Counted from the stretch's first letter, positions 34,827 through 43,996 are shown. The stretch: 64,000 bases of DNA from Nocardioides sp. NBC_00368 (GCF_036090055.1 NZ_CP107970.1:4485001-4549000); one strand, 5' to 3'. The notes: generated by a model not told the origin, from the letters alone. A program made the numbers and translations.

Positions 34827-37562
34827 ATGGCCGCACGGATCACCGCCATTCGCGGTCGTACCGAGGAGCGGGACCGGCTCGACGACGCGCTGCACCGCCT
34901 TCGCAACGGCGAGGGCGGTGCTCTTGTGCTGCGAGGTGAGGCCGGCATCGGCAAGACGACCCTGCTGGACTACCTCTCCGACCGCGCGAGCGGGTGCCGG
35001 GTCGCGGTGGTGACCGGGACGGAGTCCGAGCTGGAGCTGCCGTTCGCCGCCCTGCACCAGCTCTGCGCCCCGATGTTCGACCTGCTTCCTCAGCTCCCTG
35101 ATCCCCAGGAGCAGGCCCTGCAGGTGGCGTTCGGGCACGTCGTGGGACCTGCTCCGGACAAGTTCGTCGTCGGACTGGCGGTCCTCGGGCTGCTGTCGGA
35201 GGCGGCGACCGGCCAGCCCGTCCTCTGCGTGGTGGATGACGCTCAGTGGATCGACGAGCCGTCGATCCAGGTCCTCGGCTTCGTGGCCAGGCGGCTGGCC
35301 GCCGAGTCGGTGCTGCTGGTGTTCGCCGTCCGCGAGCCTGCGGCGGAGCAGCTGCTCGCCGGCATCCCCGCTCTCCACCTCTCGGGGCTCGGTCACGACG
35401 AGGCGGTCGATCTGCTGGCGTCCGCGCTGCCCGGCCATCTCGACGGTCGGGTCCGAGACCGGATCGTCGCCGAGACCCGCGGCAACCCGTTGGCGCTGCT
35501 GGAGCTGGCGCAGCGAGGTGCCTCCGAGCTGATGGGCGGGTTCGCGTTCCCCGCGATACATCCCGGCAACCTGCACGACCACTACGTCCGCCGTATCCGC
35601 GCCCTCCCCGACCCGACCCGCCGGCTCCTCCTCCTCGCCGCGGCCGAACCCACGGGCGACGCCACCGTGCTGTGGCGGGCAGCGCAGTCGATGGGACTCA
35701 CCCCCGCCGACTCGGAGCCGGCCGATGAGGAGCAGCTCTTCGAGGTCGGAGGGCAGGCCCGCTTCGGCCACCCACTGATGCGCAGCGCGGCCTATGCCGC
35801 GGGGACGCCCGAGCAACGGCGTGAGGTCAACGCCGCTCTGGCCGCGGCCCTCGATGCCGAGACCGAGCCGGAACGCAGGATCTGGCACCTCGCGGCGGCG
35901 ACCACCGGGACGGACGACGGGATCGCCGACGCCCTCCACGAGGCCGCCGGCCGCGCCCGTGACCGCGGGGGAGTGGCGGCAGCAGCGTCCTTCCTGCAGC
36001 GCGCCGCATCCCTCACCGCCGACCCTCGGCAACGAGCCGAGCGGACCCTCGCCGCGGCACAGGCCAACCTCGACGCAGGCAGGTACGAAGCCGCGCTCGC
36101 GCTCTGTGCCGAGGCGGAGGCCGACGCCGTCGACGACCTCCAGCGTGCCCGTGCCGACCTCGTGCGCGCGCTCACCGGCCGGGCGGCCACGTCCGGCAGC
36201 GACGCTCCCGCGGCGCTTGCCAGGGTCGCCCGACGACTCGAATCCCTCGACCCGCGCCTGGCACGCGAGACCTACCTGGACGCATGGGGAGCAGCCCTGG
36301 TCGCCGGTGCCCTGGCCGACCCGGACGGTGACCTGGCCGTGGTCTCGCGGGCTGCCTGCGCCGCACCGTCCCCGAGCACGACCACCCCGCGAGATGCGCT
36401 CGGCCCCGGCCTGGCCACTCTGGTCGCGGACGGGACGGCAGCGGCGGCACCCGTGCTCCGCGAGGCGGTGACGTCCTACCTCGGGGGAGACGTTCCCGCC
36501 GACGTCTTTCTGCGCCGTGGCGTACTGGTCGCCAACGCGGCCCTGTCGCTATGGGACTTCGAGGCCTGGGACACCGCGACCAGCCGACACGTGGAGCTGG
36601 CCCGCGCGGCCGGTGCGCTCGCGCCGCTGGCCAACGCACTCAACGCCCACCGCGTCGTGGCGCTGTGGCGTGGCGACGTCGACCACGCTCGCGACCTCGG
36701 CCGCGAGGAGCAACGGGTCAAAGAGGTCACCGGGACCCAGCGGGCGTCGTACGGCGAGCTGTTCCTGCTGGCCTACCAGGGCAACGTCACCCAGGCGGCG
36801 CCGGTGATCGCATCAGCCGCCGCGGAGGCGACTGCACGTGGCGAGGGCCTCGGTCTGCAGATCACCGAGCGGGCCACGGCGCTGCTCCACCTCGGCCTCG
36901 GCCACTATGAGAGCGCGTACGAGGCGGCGGTGCGTGCCGGCGCCGGCAACCTCGGGCCCTTCACGGCCCAGGCCCTGCCCGACCTGGTCGAGGCGGCCGT
37001 ACGCAGCGGCTCGATGGACACTGCGACGACAGCGCTGGAGCGGCTGGAGGCCTACGCCGAGGTTCCCGACTCGGACTGGGCGGCCGGGCTGCTCGCGCGC
37101 TCCCGGGCCCTGGTCGCGGCGGGCGACGTGGCGGAGCGGTCCTACGCCGAGGCGGTCGAGCGCCTCGAGCGCACCCGTCTGCGCTTCGAGCTGGCCCGCA
37201 CGCGGCTGCTGTTCGGCGAATGGCTGCGCCGCGAACGGCGGCGCGGCGATGCACGCGTCCACCTCAAGGCCGCCTTCGAGGACTTCGTGGCGATGGGAGC
37301 CGACGGCTTCGCCGAACGTACCCGACATGAACTGCTCGCCACCGGTGAGAAGGTGCGCAGACGGACCGCGGACACCCTCAACGACCTCACCGCGCAGGAG
37401 AGCCAGATCGCCCACATGGCACGCGACGGCCGCACCAACCAGCAGATCGGCAGCGAGCTCTACATCAGTCCCCGCACGGTCGAGTGGCACCTGCGCAAGG
37501 TCTTCGGCAAGCTCGGGATCACGTCACGTCGCGAGCTGCGTGACGCTCTCCCGGACCACTAG
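34827..37562 (+). CDS. Large ATP-binding LuxR-family regulator (LAL type)
   Basis: 911-aa LAL regulator. An N-terminal AAA/STAND ATPase has Walker A GEAGIGKTT (37-45) and Walker B VLCVVDDAQW (about 132-141). A long TPR-like helical middle follows, and the C-terminal LuxR helix-turn-helix is LTAQESQIAHMARDGRTNQQ then SPRTVEWHLRKVFGKLGI. LALs are ATP- and ligand-gated activators of catabolic or secondary-metabolite genes. The three enzyme genes upstream, two of whose promoters share an ACCAGGG palindrome, are the likely targets. ATG 34827 begins MAARITAIRGR, the usual LAL start. Confidence 0.93.
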   Translation: MAARITAIRGRTEERDRLDDALHRLRNGEGGALVLRGEAGIGKTTLLDYLSDRASGCRVAVVTGTESELELPFAALHQLCAPMFDLLPQLPDPQEQALQVAFGHVVGPAPDKFVVGLAVLGLLSEAATGQPVLCVVDDAQWIDEPSIQVLGFVARRLAAESVLLVFAVREPAAEQLLAGIPALHLSGLGHDEAVDLLASALPGHLDGRVRDRIVAETRGNPLALLELAQRGASELMGGFAFPAIHPGNLHDHYVRRIRALPDPTRRLLLLAAAEPTGDATVLWRAAQSMGLTPADSEPADEEQLFEVGGQARFGHPLMRSAAYAAGTPEQRREVNAALAAALDAETEPERRIWHLAAATTGTDDGIADALHEAAGRARDRGGVAAAASFLQRAASLTADPRQRAERTLAAAQANLDAGRYEAALALCAEAEADAVDDLQRARADLVRALTGRAATSGSDAPAALARVARRLESLDPRLARETYLDAWGAALVAGALADPDGDLAVVSRAACAAPSPSTTTPRDALGPGLATLVADGTAAAAPVLREAVTSYLGGDVPADVFLRRGVLVANAALSLWDFEAWDTATSRHVELARAAGALAPLANALNAHRVVALWRGDVDHARDLGREEQRVKEVTGTQRASYGELFLLAYQGNVTQAAPVIASAAAEATARGEGLGLQITERATALLHLGLGHYESAYEAAVRAGAGNLGPFTAQALPDLVEAAVRSGSMDTATTALERLEAYAEVPDSDWAAGLLARSRALVAAGDVAERSYAEAVERLERTRLRFELARTRLLFGEWLRRERRRGDARVHLKAAFEDFVAMGADGFAERTRHELLATGEKVRRRTADTLNDLTAQESQIAHMARDGRTNQQIGSELYISPRTVEWHLRKVFGKLGITSRRELRDALPDH

Positions 37563-37605
37563 GTCGTCACCTGCGCGTTCACGCCGCAGTGATGTTCGTC
37601 CGGGC

Positions 37606-38196
37606 CTAGAGGTAGAGCCCGCCGGAGGAGTCGCCGTGGTCGTGCTGACCCTGCTGCTGGGGCCCACCCTGGCCGGGGGCGGGCTGGCCCTCGGGGGAGA
37701 GGCTCACACCCGGCGGCAGGCCCTTGCGGATCTGCTCGAACTGCGCACGGGCTGCGACCTGCTGGGCGTAGATGGCGGTCTGGATGCCGTGGAAGAGCCC
37801 CTCGAGCCAGCCGACCAGCTGGGCCTGCGCGATCCGCAGCTCGCCCTCGGACGGGGTCTGCTGCTCGGCGAAGGGCAGCGAGAGCCGCTCCAGCTCCTCG
37901 ACCAGCTCGGGCGCGAGCCCGGACTCGAGCTCCTTTATCGAGGCCTGGTGGATCTCGCGGAGCCGGTTGCGGGAGGCCTCGTCGAGCGGGGCGGCCTTGA
38001 CCTCCTCGAGCAGTTGGCGGATCATCGACCCGATCCGCATCACCTTCGCGGGCTGCTCCACGAGGTCGGTCACGTCGCGCTCTTCGTCCCCGTCGGCCTC
38101 GGGCGCGGTGGCGTCCTTGAGTACGTCGGCGGGCACCGCGATCGGCTGCCCGTCGGGTCCGATGACCACGACTTCCCCGGTCTGCTCCTGCGTCAT
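37606..38196 (-). CDS. bpa: Bacterial proteasome activator
   Basis: 196-aa Bpa/PafE-type (DUF2587) protein. The helical core is recognisable: RIGSMIRQLLEEVKAAPLDE, LREIHQASIKELESGLAPEL, AQLVGWLEGLFHGIQTAIYA. It ends in a Gly/Gln-rich tail finishing GGLYL, equivalent to the GQYL tail that docks on the 20S proteasome and opens its gate. It forms dodecameric rings and activates the proteasome without ATP. In mycobacteria it lies near an oxidoreductase gene like the one downstream here. Confirms an actinobacterial origin with a proteasome. Confidence 0.95.
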   Translation of the reverse strand: MTQEQTGEVVVIGPDGQPIAVPADVLKDATAPEADGDEERDVTDLVEQPAKVMRIGSMIRQLLEEVKAAPLDEASRNRLREIHQASIKELESGLAPELVEELERLSLPFAEQQTPSEGELRIAQAQLVGWLEGLFHGIQTAIYAQQVAARAQFEQIRKGLPPGVSLSPEGQPAPGQGGPQQQGQHDHGDSSGGLYL

Positions 38197-38210
38197 GCGC
38201 TCAACCCTAC

Positions 38211-39188
38211 CTAGCCCACGGTGGTCAGCAGGATCTTGCCGGTGTGCGTGCCCGACTCCATGAGCCGGTGCGCCTCGGCGGCCTCCGCCAGCGGAAGTAC
38301 GTCCTGCACGACCGCCTTCACCTCACCGGCCTCGACCATCGGCCAGATGCGCTCGACGACCTCGGCGCAGATTTTCGCCTTCTGCTCGACCGGGCGTCCG
38401 CGGAGGTTGGTGGCGATGACCGCGGCCCGCTTGCGCAGGAGGGCGTTGATGTCGAGCTCCGCCTTGGTGCCGCCCTGCATCCCGATGATGACCAGCCGGC
38501 CCTCGGGGTTGAGGGCGTCGATGTTGCGGGCGAGGTACTTCGCGCCCATGTTGTCGAGGATGACGTCGGCGCCGCCGTAGACCTTGGCGACCTCGACGAA
38601 GTCCTGGTCCTTGTAGTTGACGACCACCTCGGCGCCGAGGGACTTGGCCAGCTCGGCCTTCTCGGTCGAGCCGACCGTGGTGATCACCCGGGCTCCGATC
38701 TGGTTGGCGAGCTGGATCGCCATCGTGCCGATCCCACCGGCACCGCCGTGGACCAGGAACGTCTCGTCGGGGGTCAGGCCGCCGACCATGAACACGTTGG
38801 ACCACACGGTCGCGGTGACCTCGGGGAGCGCCGCGGCGGTGACCAGGTCGACGCCCTCGGGCACCGGCATCACCTGCCCGGCCGGGACGGCGACCTTCGT
38901 GGCGTAGCCGCCCCCGGCCAGGAGCGCGCACACCTCGTCACCCACCTGCCACTCGTCGACGCCCTCGCCGACCGCGGAGACGACGCCGCTGCACTCCATC
39001 CCGATGATGTCGCTGGCGCCCTTCGGCGGCGGGTAGAAGCCCTGGCGCTGCAGCAGGTCGGCCCGGTTGAGCCCCGCGGCCGCGACGTCGATCACGACCT
39101 CGCCGGCTGCCGGTTCCGGGTCGGGACGGTCGGTGACGGTGAGGACCTCGGGCCCTCCGGGCTGCTCGGCTACGACGACGGCTCGCAT
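38211..39188 (-). CDS. NAD(P)H-quinone oxidoreductase, zinc-free MDR family (PIG3-like)
   Basis: 325-aa medium-chain dehydrogenase/reductase. Seen are AAGLNRADLLQRQGFYPPPK (PIG3/quinone reductase pattern), GMECSGVVSAVGEGVDEW, and the NADPH-binding VHGGAGGIGTMAIQLANQIG. Structural and catalytic zinc cysteines are absent. It reduces quinones or related enones with NADPH. It is upstream of bpa on the same strand with a 14-base gap, so the two are probably co-transcribed. Confidence 0.93.
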   Translation of the reverse strand: MRAVVVAEQPGGPEVLTVTDRPDPEPAAGEVVIDVAAAGLNRADLLQRQGFYPPPKGASDIIGMECSGVVSAVGEGVDEWQVGDEVCALLAGGGYATKVAVPAGQVMPVPEGVDLVTAAALPEVTATVWSNVFMVGGLTPDETFLVHGGAGGIGTMAIQLANQIGARVITTVGSTEKAELAKSLGAEVVVNYKDQDFVEVAKVYGGADVILDNMGAKYLARNIDALNPEGRLVIIGMQGGTKAELDINALLRKRAAVIATNLRGRPVEQKAKICAEVVERIWPMVEAGEVKAVVQDVLPLAEAAEAHRLMESGTHTGKILLTTVG

Positions 39189-39238
39189 GCCTCCAACACT
39201 AGGGGTCTGGCGTGGGGGTGAGCGGCGGGCTGGCGGCG

Positions 39239-39309
39239 TGTAACACGTCGTTCGTAGGTCTATCCGGTCGTTCTGAACGACCGGATAGTCGGTGTAACAG
39301 CGTGTTACA
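39239..39309. repeat. Dispersed palindromic intergenic repeat, copy A
   Basis: Outer inverted repeat TGTAACACG (39239-39247) with CGTGTTACA (39301-39309), and an inner 14-bp stem starting ctatccggtcgttc (39260-39273 with 39275-39288). Its left 33 bases match the element at 59441 with only two differences, and both share a cgtgttacagctcg right end. Confidence 0.85.
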
Positions 39310-39339
39310 GCTCGCGCGCGGGCCGCCGCGGCGATTTCC

Positions 39340-39909
39340 TCAGAGCGACTTCAGGTCCGTCCAGGTGTCGATGTCGCGGTGCTCGTCGCCCTCCGAGGGA
39401 ACCTCGACGAGATCGAGGTCGGCCAGCAGCTTGCGCAGCGGCATCCCGTGCTGGCCCTCGTGGTCGGGGCGGACCTCGTCGAGCCGAGCGGTGGAGAGCA
39501 CCAGGGCGAGCTGCCGGCGCTGGTCGGGCCCGACGAGCACGGCGCCGTCGCGACCGAAGGCCGCCTCGCGGAGCCGCGACAGCGTCCGCGGGCGCAGGAA
39601 GGGCATGTCGACGGCGACCACGCCGACGTACGCCCTCGGGGTCAGCAGCGCGTCCACGCCGGTCAGCAGGGCGGCGACCGGGCCGCCGAAGCGGGGATCC
39701 TCGCGGACGAAGGTCACCGGGCGCTCGGTGTGCACCGGGTCGCCGACCACGACGACCTCCATCGCGTCGACGACGGCGTCCAGCGCCCAGGCCAGCATCG
39801 TGCGGCCGCCGAGCTCGATCCCTGACTTGTCGATCCCGTCGAGGCGGGAGCTGCGTCCTCCGGCGAGCAGCACGGCGGCGTACGGCTCCCATTCGTCCCA
39901 GGCAGTCAT
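39340..39909 (-). CDS. mobA: Molybdenum cofactor guanylyltransferase-like (MobA-like) NTP transferase
   Basis: 189-aa nucleotidyltransferase with the MobA signature YAAVLLAGGRSSRLDGIDKS (GTP-binding GG loop and Lys), the metal-site VAVDMPFLRP, and FGGPVAALLTGVDALL. MobA attaches GMP to molybdopterin to form the bis-MGD cofactor. No other molybdenum genes are nearby, so a related specificity is possible. Confidence 0.85.
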   Translation of the reverse strand: MTAWDEWEPYAAVLLAGGRSSRLDGIDKSGIELGGRTMLAWALDAVVDAMEVVVVGDPVHTERPVTFVREDPRFGGPVAALLTGVDALLTPRAYVGVVAVDMPFLRPRTLSRLREAAFGRDGAVLVGPDQRRQLALVLSTARLDEVRPDHEGQHGMPLRKLLADLDLVEVPSEGDEHRDIDTWTDLKSL

Positions 39910-40016
39910 GCGACCACCTCCGTAGCGCGAGCGCCAGGATACGGACGCGGTCGCGTGTATTTCCGACGGCTCACTCGCTGGCGCTCGCTCACACCCGGGG
40001 ACTCTAGTCTGGAGAG

Positions 40017-40793
40017 GTGACCACGTGGAACAGCCTCCGGATCAGCCTCGTGCAGCATGCCTCCGGCCTCGAGCCCGACGCCAACCGGTCCCTCCTGGCC
40101 GAGCTGACCCCGAGCGACAGCGACCTGGTCGTCTTCCCGGAGGTCTTCGCGCGCGACTTCGGCAAGCCCGGGTCCGACCTGAGCCCCTTCGCCGAGAACC
40201 AGGACGGGCCGTTCGGCACCGAGCTGGGGCGGGTGGCCGAGGAGCGCGGGGCCACGGTCGTGGCCGGGATGCTCGAGACCAGCGGTGATCCGGCCGGCCG
40301 GCCGTTCAACACGCTGCTCGTGCGGGGCGGGGCGAAGGCGGCGTACCGGAAGATCCATCTCTACGACTCCTTCGGCTACCAGGAGTCCGACGCTCTGGTC
40401 GCGGGTGCGATCGAGCCGATGGTGGTCGACATCGACGGCGTGCCCACGGGGCTGATGACCTGCTACGACCTGCGCTTCCCCGAGCTCGCGCGGAGCCTGG
40501 TGGATCGAGGTGCCGAGCTGATCGTGCTCCCGGCGGCGTGGGTGGCCGGGCCGCGCAAGGTCGACCACTGGCGCACCCTCGTGCGTGCGCGGGCGATCGA
40601 GAACACCGTCTTCATCGCGGCGGCCGCCCAGCCGACGCCTCGCTACTGCGGTCACTCCATGATCATCGACCCGCTCGGGGACGTCCTGGCCGAGGCCGGG
40701 GACGGCGACGAGGTCGTCTCGGCGACGATCGAACGGGCCGTGCTCGAGGAGGCGCGGCGCACCAACCCCTCCCTGGTCAACCGCAGAATGTGA
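40017..40793 (+). CDS. Carbon-nitrogen hydrolase (nitrilase superfamily)
   Basis: 258-aa nitrilase-fold amidase. The Glu-Lys-Cys triad is complete: Glu in VVFPEVFARD, Lys in AAYRKIHLYD, Cys in GLMTCYDLRFPE. The shape (MTTWNSLRISLVQHAS start, ENTVFIAAAAQPTPRYCGHS) resembles omega-amidase/NIT2-type enzymes that hydrolyse small amides. GTG at 40017 is the only good start; the ggagag ribosome site is unusually close to it. A monocistronic gene between mobA and a large membrane protein. Confidence 0.93.
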   Translation: MTTWNSLRISLVQHASGLEPDANRSLLAELTPSDSDLVVFPEVFARDFGKPGSDLSPFAENQDGPFGTELGRVAEERGATVVAGMLETSGDPAGRPFNTLLVRGGAKAAYRKIHLYDSFGYQESDALVAGAIEPMVVDIDGVPTGLMTCYDLRFPELARSLVDRGAELIVLPAAWVAGPRKVDHWRTLVRARAIENTVFIAAAAQPTPRYCGHSMIIDPLGDVLAEAGDGDEVVSATIERAVLEEARRTNPSLVNRRM

Positions 40794-40878
40794 CGCTGGT
40801 CAACAACTCCTCGTCACGGCGGTAAACGGATATCGATGACTCGTTAGGTTCACCCCTTCCCCGGTATCCTCGCCTGTT

Positions 40879-42648
40879 ATGGACCGAGCCCCCCGCCGTC
40901 GCGCTGACAAGAGCAAGCGTGGCCGTCGTGCAGCCGGTCGCAGCGAGCCCACACCCGCATACGTGGAGCCGACCTCGAGCGAGGCGCTGGCGTACGACCA
41001 GTGGGCGGAGGACGACTGGTCGGCCGGTTATCAGGAAACCGGCCACGACATCGGCCAGGACTGGAACCAGACCGGTTGGGCCGACGAGACGTGGTACGAC
41101 GACCGCCAGCCGCCGCAGGAGCCGCCGCCCACCCCGGGGGGTGGCCGCCGCATCGCCGGGCGCGCCGAGACCCAGCAGCCCGATGAGCCGACCGGCTACA
41201 CGGGCAAGCGCGCCCGCCTGACGTCACCGGAGCCCCCGGCTCCCGTCAGCGGTGGCTACGGCGCCGACGGATTCACCGGTGGCTATTCGGACGCGCCGGT
41301 CCGGCCCGCGCCCACGCCGGAGCCCGCGCTGAGTGGTCCGACCGCGCCGCCCCCTAGCGCCAGGCAGGCGCCTGCCTACTCCACGACGGGCACCTACACG
41401 GTCATGCCCGGCCTGGTGCAGACGCCGCCGCAGACGCCGTCCCACATCCAGCAGCCGGCCTACCAGCCCGACCCTTACCAGTCCGACCCCTACCAGTCCG
41501 GCCACCTCGAGCCGGTCCGTGAACCGGTCTACGAGCCGGCGTCGCCCTACGAGTCGGAGTCCTCCGGCCGTCCCACCTCGGTCGCCAAGGTGACCTCGTT
41601 CCTCGCCCAGCCGCGGGTGCCCGGCGCAGGCGCAGCCCGCGCGGGCCTCGGGATCATCGAGAGCCTGACCGCCGGCACGGTCCGGGCGATCTGGCTGGTC
41701 GCGCTCGCCGTCGGCCTGCTCGGCCTCGCGGTCAGCGCCTTCGACCTGGGTCCGCGGATCTTCGGCGGCCTCGGTGCCGTCGTCGTCGGCACCGCCTTCA
41801 CCTTCGCGCTGGCCCACCGCACCGGTGGCCGGCCGCTGATCTTCGGCTCTTTGGCAGCAGTTGCCGGTCTCGTCGTGGTGCTCGTGGACAACGAGGCGCT
41901 GCGTACGGGTGCGGCGGTCCTGGTCGCGTCGGTGGCTGCGGTCCTCGCGGTGATGGGCACCGTCCCCGCACGTCGCTTCCCGAAATCGATCCGGGAGGCG
42001 TTCATCGCAGTCGGCATCGCCGCGCTCGGAAGCTTCGCCGCGCTCGGTTTCGAACCGGTCGTGATGGTCTCCCGCTTCGAGTACGCCACGCTCGCCTGTT
42101 CGCTCGCGATCGCCTTCTTCGCGGTCTACCGCCTCGGCGCCGGCCTGCACGGACTCGGCCGACGGGGCGCGATCGTGGTCGGCATCGGCGGTCTGATGCT
42201 CGCGCTCACGCTGATCTACGCCGAGATGCTGCGCCGCTACGGAAGCACCGGGCTGCTGGACTCGGTCGACGAGATGCAGCGCTGGTGCCGCATCCACATC
42301 GGTGGCTACCCGCACCCGATCCAGGCGTTCTTCGGCGTCCCGGCGCTGGTCTGGGGCACCCACATGCGCTCCCGGCGCCGCCAGGGCTGGTGGGTCTGCC
42401 TCTTCGGTGTCGCGCTCACCGCGCCGGTCGCCAGCACGTTCCTCAATCCCGACGTCGGTCTCGCCGAGGCCGCCCTCTCGGTCGTCTACAGCATCCTCGT
42501 CGGCCTGGTGATCGCGTTCGTGATCATCCGCATCGACCTGGCGCTCACCGGCTCCACGGCCGCCGGCAGTGGCCGCAGGGCGGCGCGTGAGGCCGATGAG
42601 GCCAGCGCCGTACGCCCCGAGCCGGGCCGCACCCACGCGCTGCTCTGA
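40879..42648 (+). CDS. Large membrane protein with disordered N-terminus, unknown function
   Basis: 589 aa. The first 255 residues are hydrophilic and rich in Pro, Gly, Gln, Tyr and Asp (for example DPYQSDPYQSGH), starting with a basic patch (MDRAPRRRADKSKRGRRAAG). The remainder has about ten hydrophobic helices, including AIWLVALAVGLLGLAVSAFD, and a short loop DSVDEMQRWCRIHIGGYPHP between helices. The Pro/Tyr-rich arm should lie in the cytoplasm. No enzymatic motif is evident. ATG 40879 fits the basic start. I do not recognise a family. Confidence 0.8.
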   Translation: MDRAPRRRADKSKRGRRAAGRSEPTPAYVEPTSSEALAYDQWAEDDWSAGYQETGHDIGQDWNQTGWADETWYDDRQPPQEPPPTPGGGRRIAGRAETQQPDEPTGYTGKRARLTSPEPPAPVSGGYGADGFTGGYSDAPVRPAPTPEPALSGPTAPPPSARQAPAYSTTGTYTVMPGLVQTPPQTPSHIQQPAYQPDPYQSDPYQSGHLEPVREPVYEPASPYESESSGRPTSVAKVTSFLAQPRVPGAGAARAGLGIIESLTAGTVRAIWLVALAVGLLGLAVSAFDLGPRIFGGLGAVVVGTAFTFALAHRTGGRPLIFGSLAAVAGLVVVLVDNEALRTGAAVLVASVAAVLAVMGTVPARRFPKSIREAFIAVGIAALGSFAALGFEPVVMVSRFEYATLACSLAIAFFAVYRLGAGLHGLGRRGAIVVGIGGLMLALTLIYAEMLRRYGSTGLLDSVDEMQRWCRIHIGGYPHPIQAFFGVPALVWGTHMRSRRRQGWWVCLFGVALTAPVASTFLNPDVGLAEAALSVVYSILVGLVIAFVIIRIDLALTGSTAAGSGRRAAREADEASAVRPEPGRTHALL

Positions 42649-42698
42649 CGCCTTGGTCTGACTAGGGATACCGTCGGGTAACCCGTACGTTCTGGGTT

Positions 42699-42929
42699 AT
42701 GAGCCGCAGAACCCCCACCACGATCGCTGCCGAGATGGTCGCCAACGTCATGAGCGTCGGCGTGCAGCCCGGAGACAAGGTCGCCGTCGGGGACACCGTC
42801 GTGCTCCTGGAGTCCATGAAGATGGAGATCCCGGTCCTCGCCGAGGCGCCGGGCACCGTGGTGGCGGTCAAGGTGGCCGCCGGGGATGTCGTCCAGGAGG
42901 GTGACGTTCTCGTCGAGTTGAGCGCCTGA
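42699..42929 (+). CDS. Biotin/lipoyl carrier protein (BCCP, TB7.3-like)
   Basis: 76-aa single biotinyl domain with the modification site ESMKMEIPVLAEAPGTV. It is close in size and pattern to the mycobacterial small biotinylated protein TB7.3. It would carry carboxybiotin for an acyl-CoA carboxylase encoded elsewhere. ATG at 42699; its stop lies within a terminator hairpin that also abuts the tRNA-Ser promoter. Confidence 0.93.
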   Translation: MSRRTPTTIAAEMVANVMSVGVQPGDKVAVGDTVVLLESMKMEIPVLAEAPGTVVAVKVAAGDVVQEGDVLVELSA

Positions 42930-42948
42930 GCCTCAGGCGCACTACACT
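42918..42948 (+). promoter_or_regulatory. Probable tRNA-Ser(TGA) promoter
   Basis: TTGAGC (42918-42923), 19-base spacer, TACACT (42943-42948), 24 bases before the tRNA. The spacer contains the terminator hairpin of the preceding gene. Confidence 0.5.
42922..42940 (+). terminator. Hairpin over the BCCP stop codon
   Basis: GCGCCTGAG and CTCAGGCGC arms with a 1-base centre; the stop TGA (42927-42929) is in the left arm. Confidence 0.6.
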
Positions 42949-42971
42949 CGGCGACGTGCCTTCGGGCACAT

Positions 42972-43059
42972 GGAGGGATGCCGGAGTGGCCGATCGGAAC
43001 CGCCTTGAAAGCGGTCGTAGGGAGACCTACCGCGGGTTCGAATCCCGCTCCCTCTGCCA
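42972..43059 (+). tRNA. tRNA-Ser (anticodon TGA)
   Basis: 88 bases, class II with a long variable arm. Acceptor ggaggga/tccctct, anticodon stem accgc/gcggt with loop CTTGAAA (anticodon TGA, reads UCA), T arm gcggg-ttcgaat-cccgc, and encoded CCA. Confidence 0.95.
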
Positions 43060-43062
43060 GAG

Positions 43063-43389
43063 TCAGACCTCTTGCAGGTGCCGATCCACGTCGATCATCA
43101 ACCGGCGCAGCTCGAGGAGGAGATCCTCGAGATCCGTACGGTCGAGCACATCGTCGGCGAGGACCGCGAGCCGGCTCAGCAGCGTGCCGCGGTCACGCAG
43201 CGCGCCGACGTCGTTGAGGGCATGCCACTCCTGACCGTTGTCGAGGATCAGCAGCGCCTCACGTACGCCGCCCAGACGCTGGCGCACCGACCAGCGCCAG
43301 AGGCCGATGTTGGCCCCGGGACGGGGAGCAGCGATAGCGGTATCCAGGGCCCGAAGAGCATCCGACATATTGGGAAGCACACCTGTCAT
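43063..43389 (-). CDS. Conserved-looking hypothetical protein, mostly helical
   Basis: 108-aa soluble protein with strongly helical composition (MTGVLPNMSDALRALDTAIA, then RWSVRQRLGGVREALLILDN, then a Leu/Asp/Arg-rich C-terminal helix). ATG 43389 begins the reasonable reading; the upstream part of the long open frame lies opposite another gene. It ends only 4 bases after the tRNA-Ser on the other strand. No family or motif recognised. Confidence 0.6.
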   Translation of the reverse strand: MTGVLPNMSDALRALDTAIAAPRPGANIGLWRWSVRQRLGGVREALLILDNGQEWHALNDVGALRDRGTLLSRLAVLADDVLDRTDLEDLLLELRRLMIDVDRHLQEV

Positions 43390-43458
43390 GAGCAGATTGT
43401 GACCTAGGTCACGTAAAGGAGCAAGCCGATGCGGCTCCGGCCGCCCGTGTCGGTCACA

Positions 43459-43953
43459 ATGGAGAGCGTGTCGTCCGCAGAGCTCACCTACTACCGTCTC
43501 GCTCCCACCCTGCAGGCCCGCCTCCTCGGCGCCGCGGTCGTGGGCCTGGCGCTCCTGGTCTTCGCCGGCACGGCCGTCGTGATCGCGGCCCGGATCGACT
43601 TCGCGTGGATCTTCGTCCCACTGGTCGTCGGCGTCGTCGCGGTGGCCGTCTTCGGCTGGTGGCTTCGCAACAAGGCGTACGTCCTGCGCGCCAGCGCCCA
43701 GGGCTACAAGGTCGCGTTCGTGCGGGGCGCCGGCGTGCGCGAGGCCCGTTGGGCCGACATCCAGGAGGCCGTGACCACCATGCCCGCCGGCACGCCGTGC
43801 CTGGAGCTCCGCCTCAAGAAGGGCGGCGCGACCACGATCCCGGTCTCCATCCTCAGCATCGACCGAGAGCAGTTCGTGCGCGACCTGCAGGCCCATCTGA
43901 AGGCCACGATCAAACCCCTCGACCAGGCATCCGGGACCACTGAAGCACCCTGA
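43459..43953 (+). CDS. Small membrane protein with PH-like tail, unknown
   Basis: About 164 aa: short N-terminus, two adjacent membrane helices (LLGAAVVGLALLVFAGTAVV and FAWIFVPLVVGVVAVAVFGW), then about 85 residues of mixed strand and helix (YVLRASAQGYKVAFVRGAGV, REARWADIQEAVT, FVRDLQAHLKATIKP). This layout resembles PH-domain membrane proteins. Start ATG 43459 is preferred; GTG 43468 behind ggaga is an alternative. Function unknown. Confidence 0.7.
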   Translation: MESVSSAELTYYRLAPTLQARLLGAAVVGLALLVFAGTAVVIAARIDFAWIFVPLVVGVVAVAVFGWWLRNKAYVLRASAQGYKVAFVRGAGVREARWADIQEAVTTMPAGTPCLELRLKKGGATTIPVSILSIDREQFVRDLQAHLKATIKPLDQASGTTEAP

Positions 43954-43983
43954 TTGGTCCCAGACGCGCTGGTCTTGTAGCCT
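43954..43983 (+). promoter_or_regulatory. Probable tRNA-Ser(GCT) promoter
   Basis: TTGGTC (43954-43959), 18-base spacer, TAGCCT (43978-43983), 14 bases before the tRNA 5' end. It begins right after the stop of the preceding gene. Confidence 0.5.
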
Positions 43984-43996
43984 GTTCGCGCAGTAT

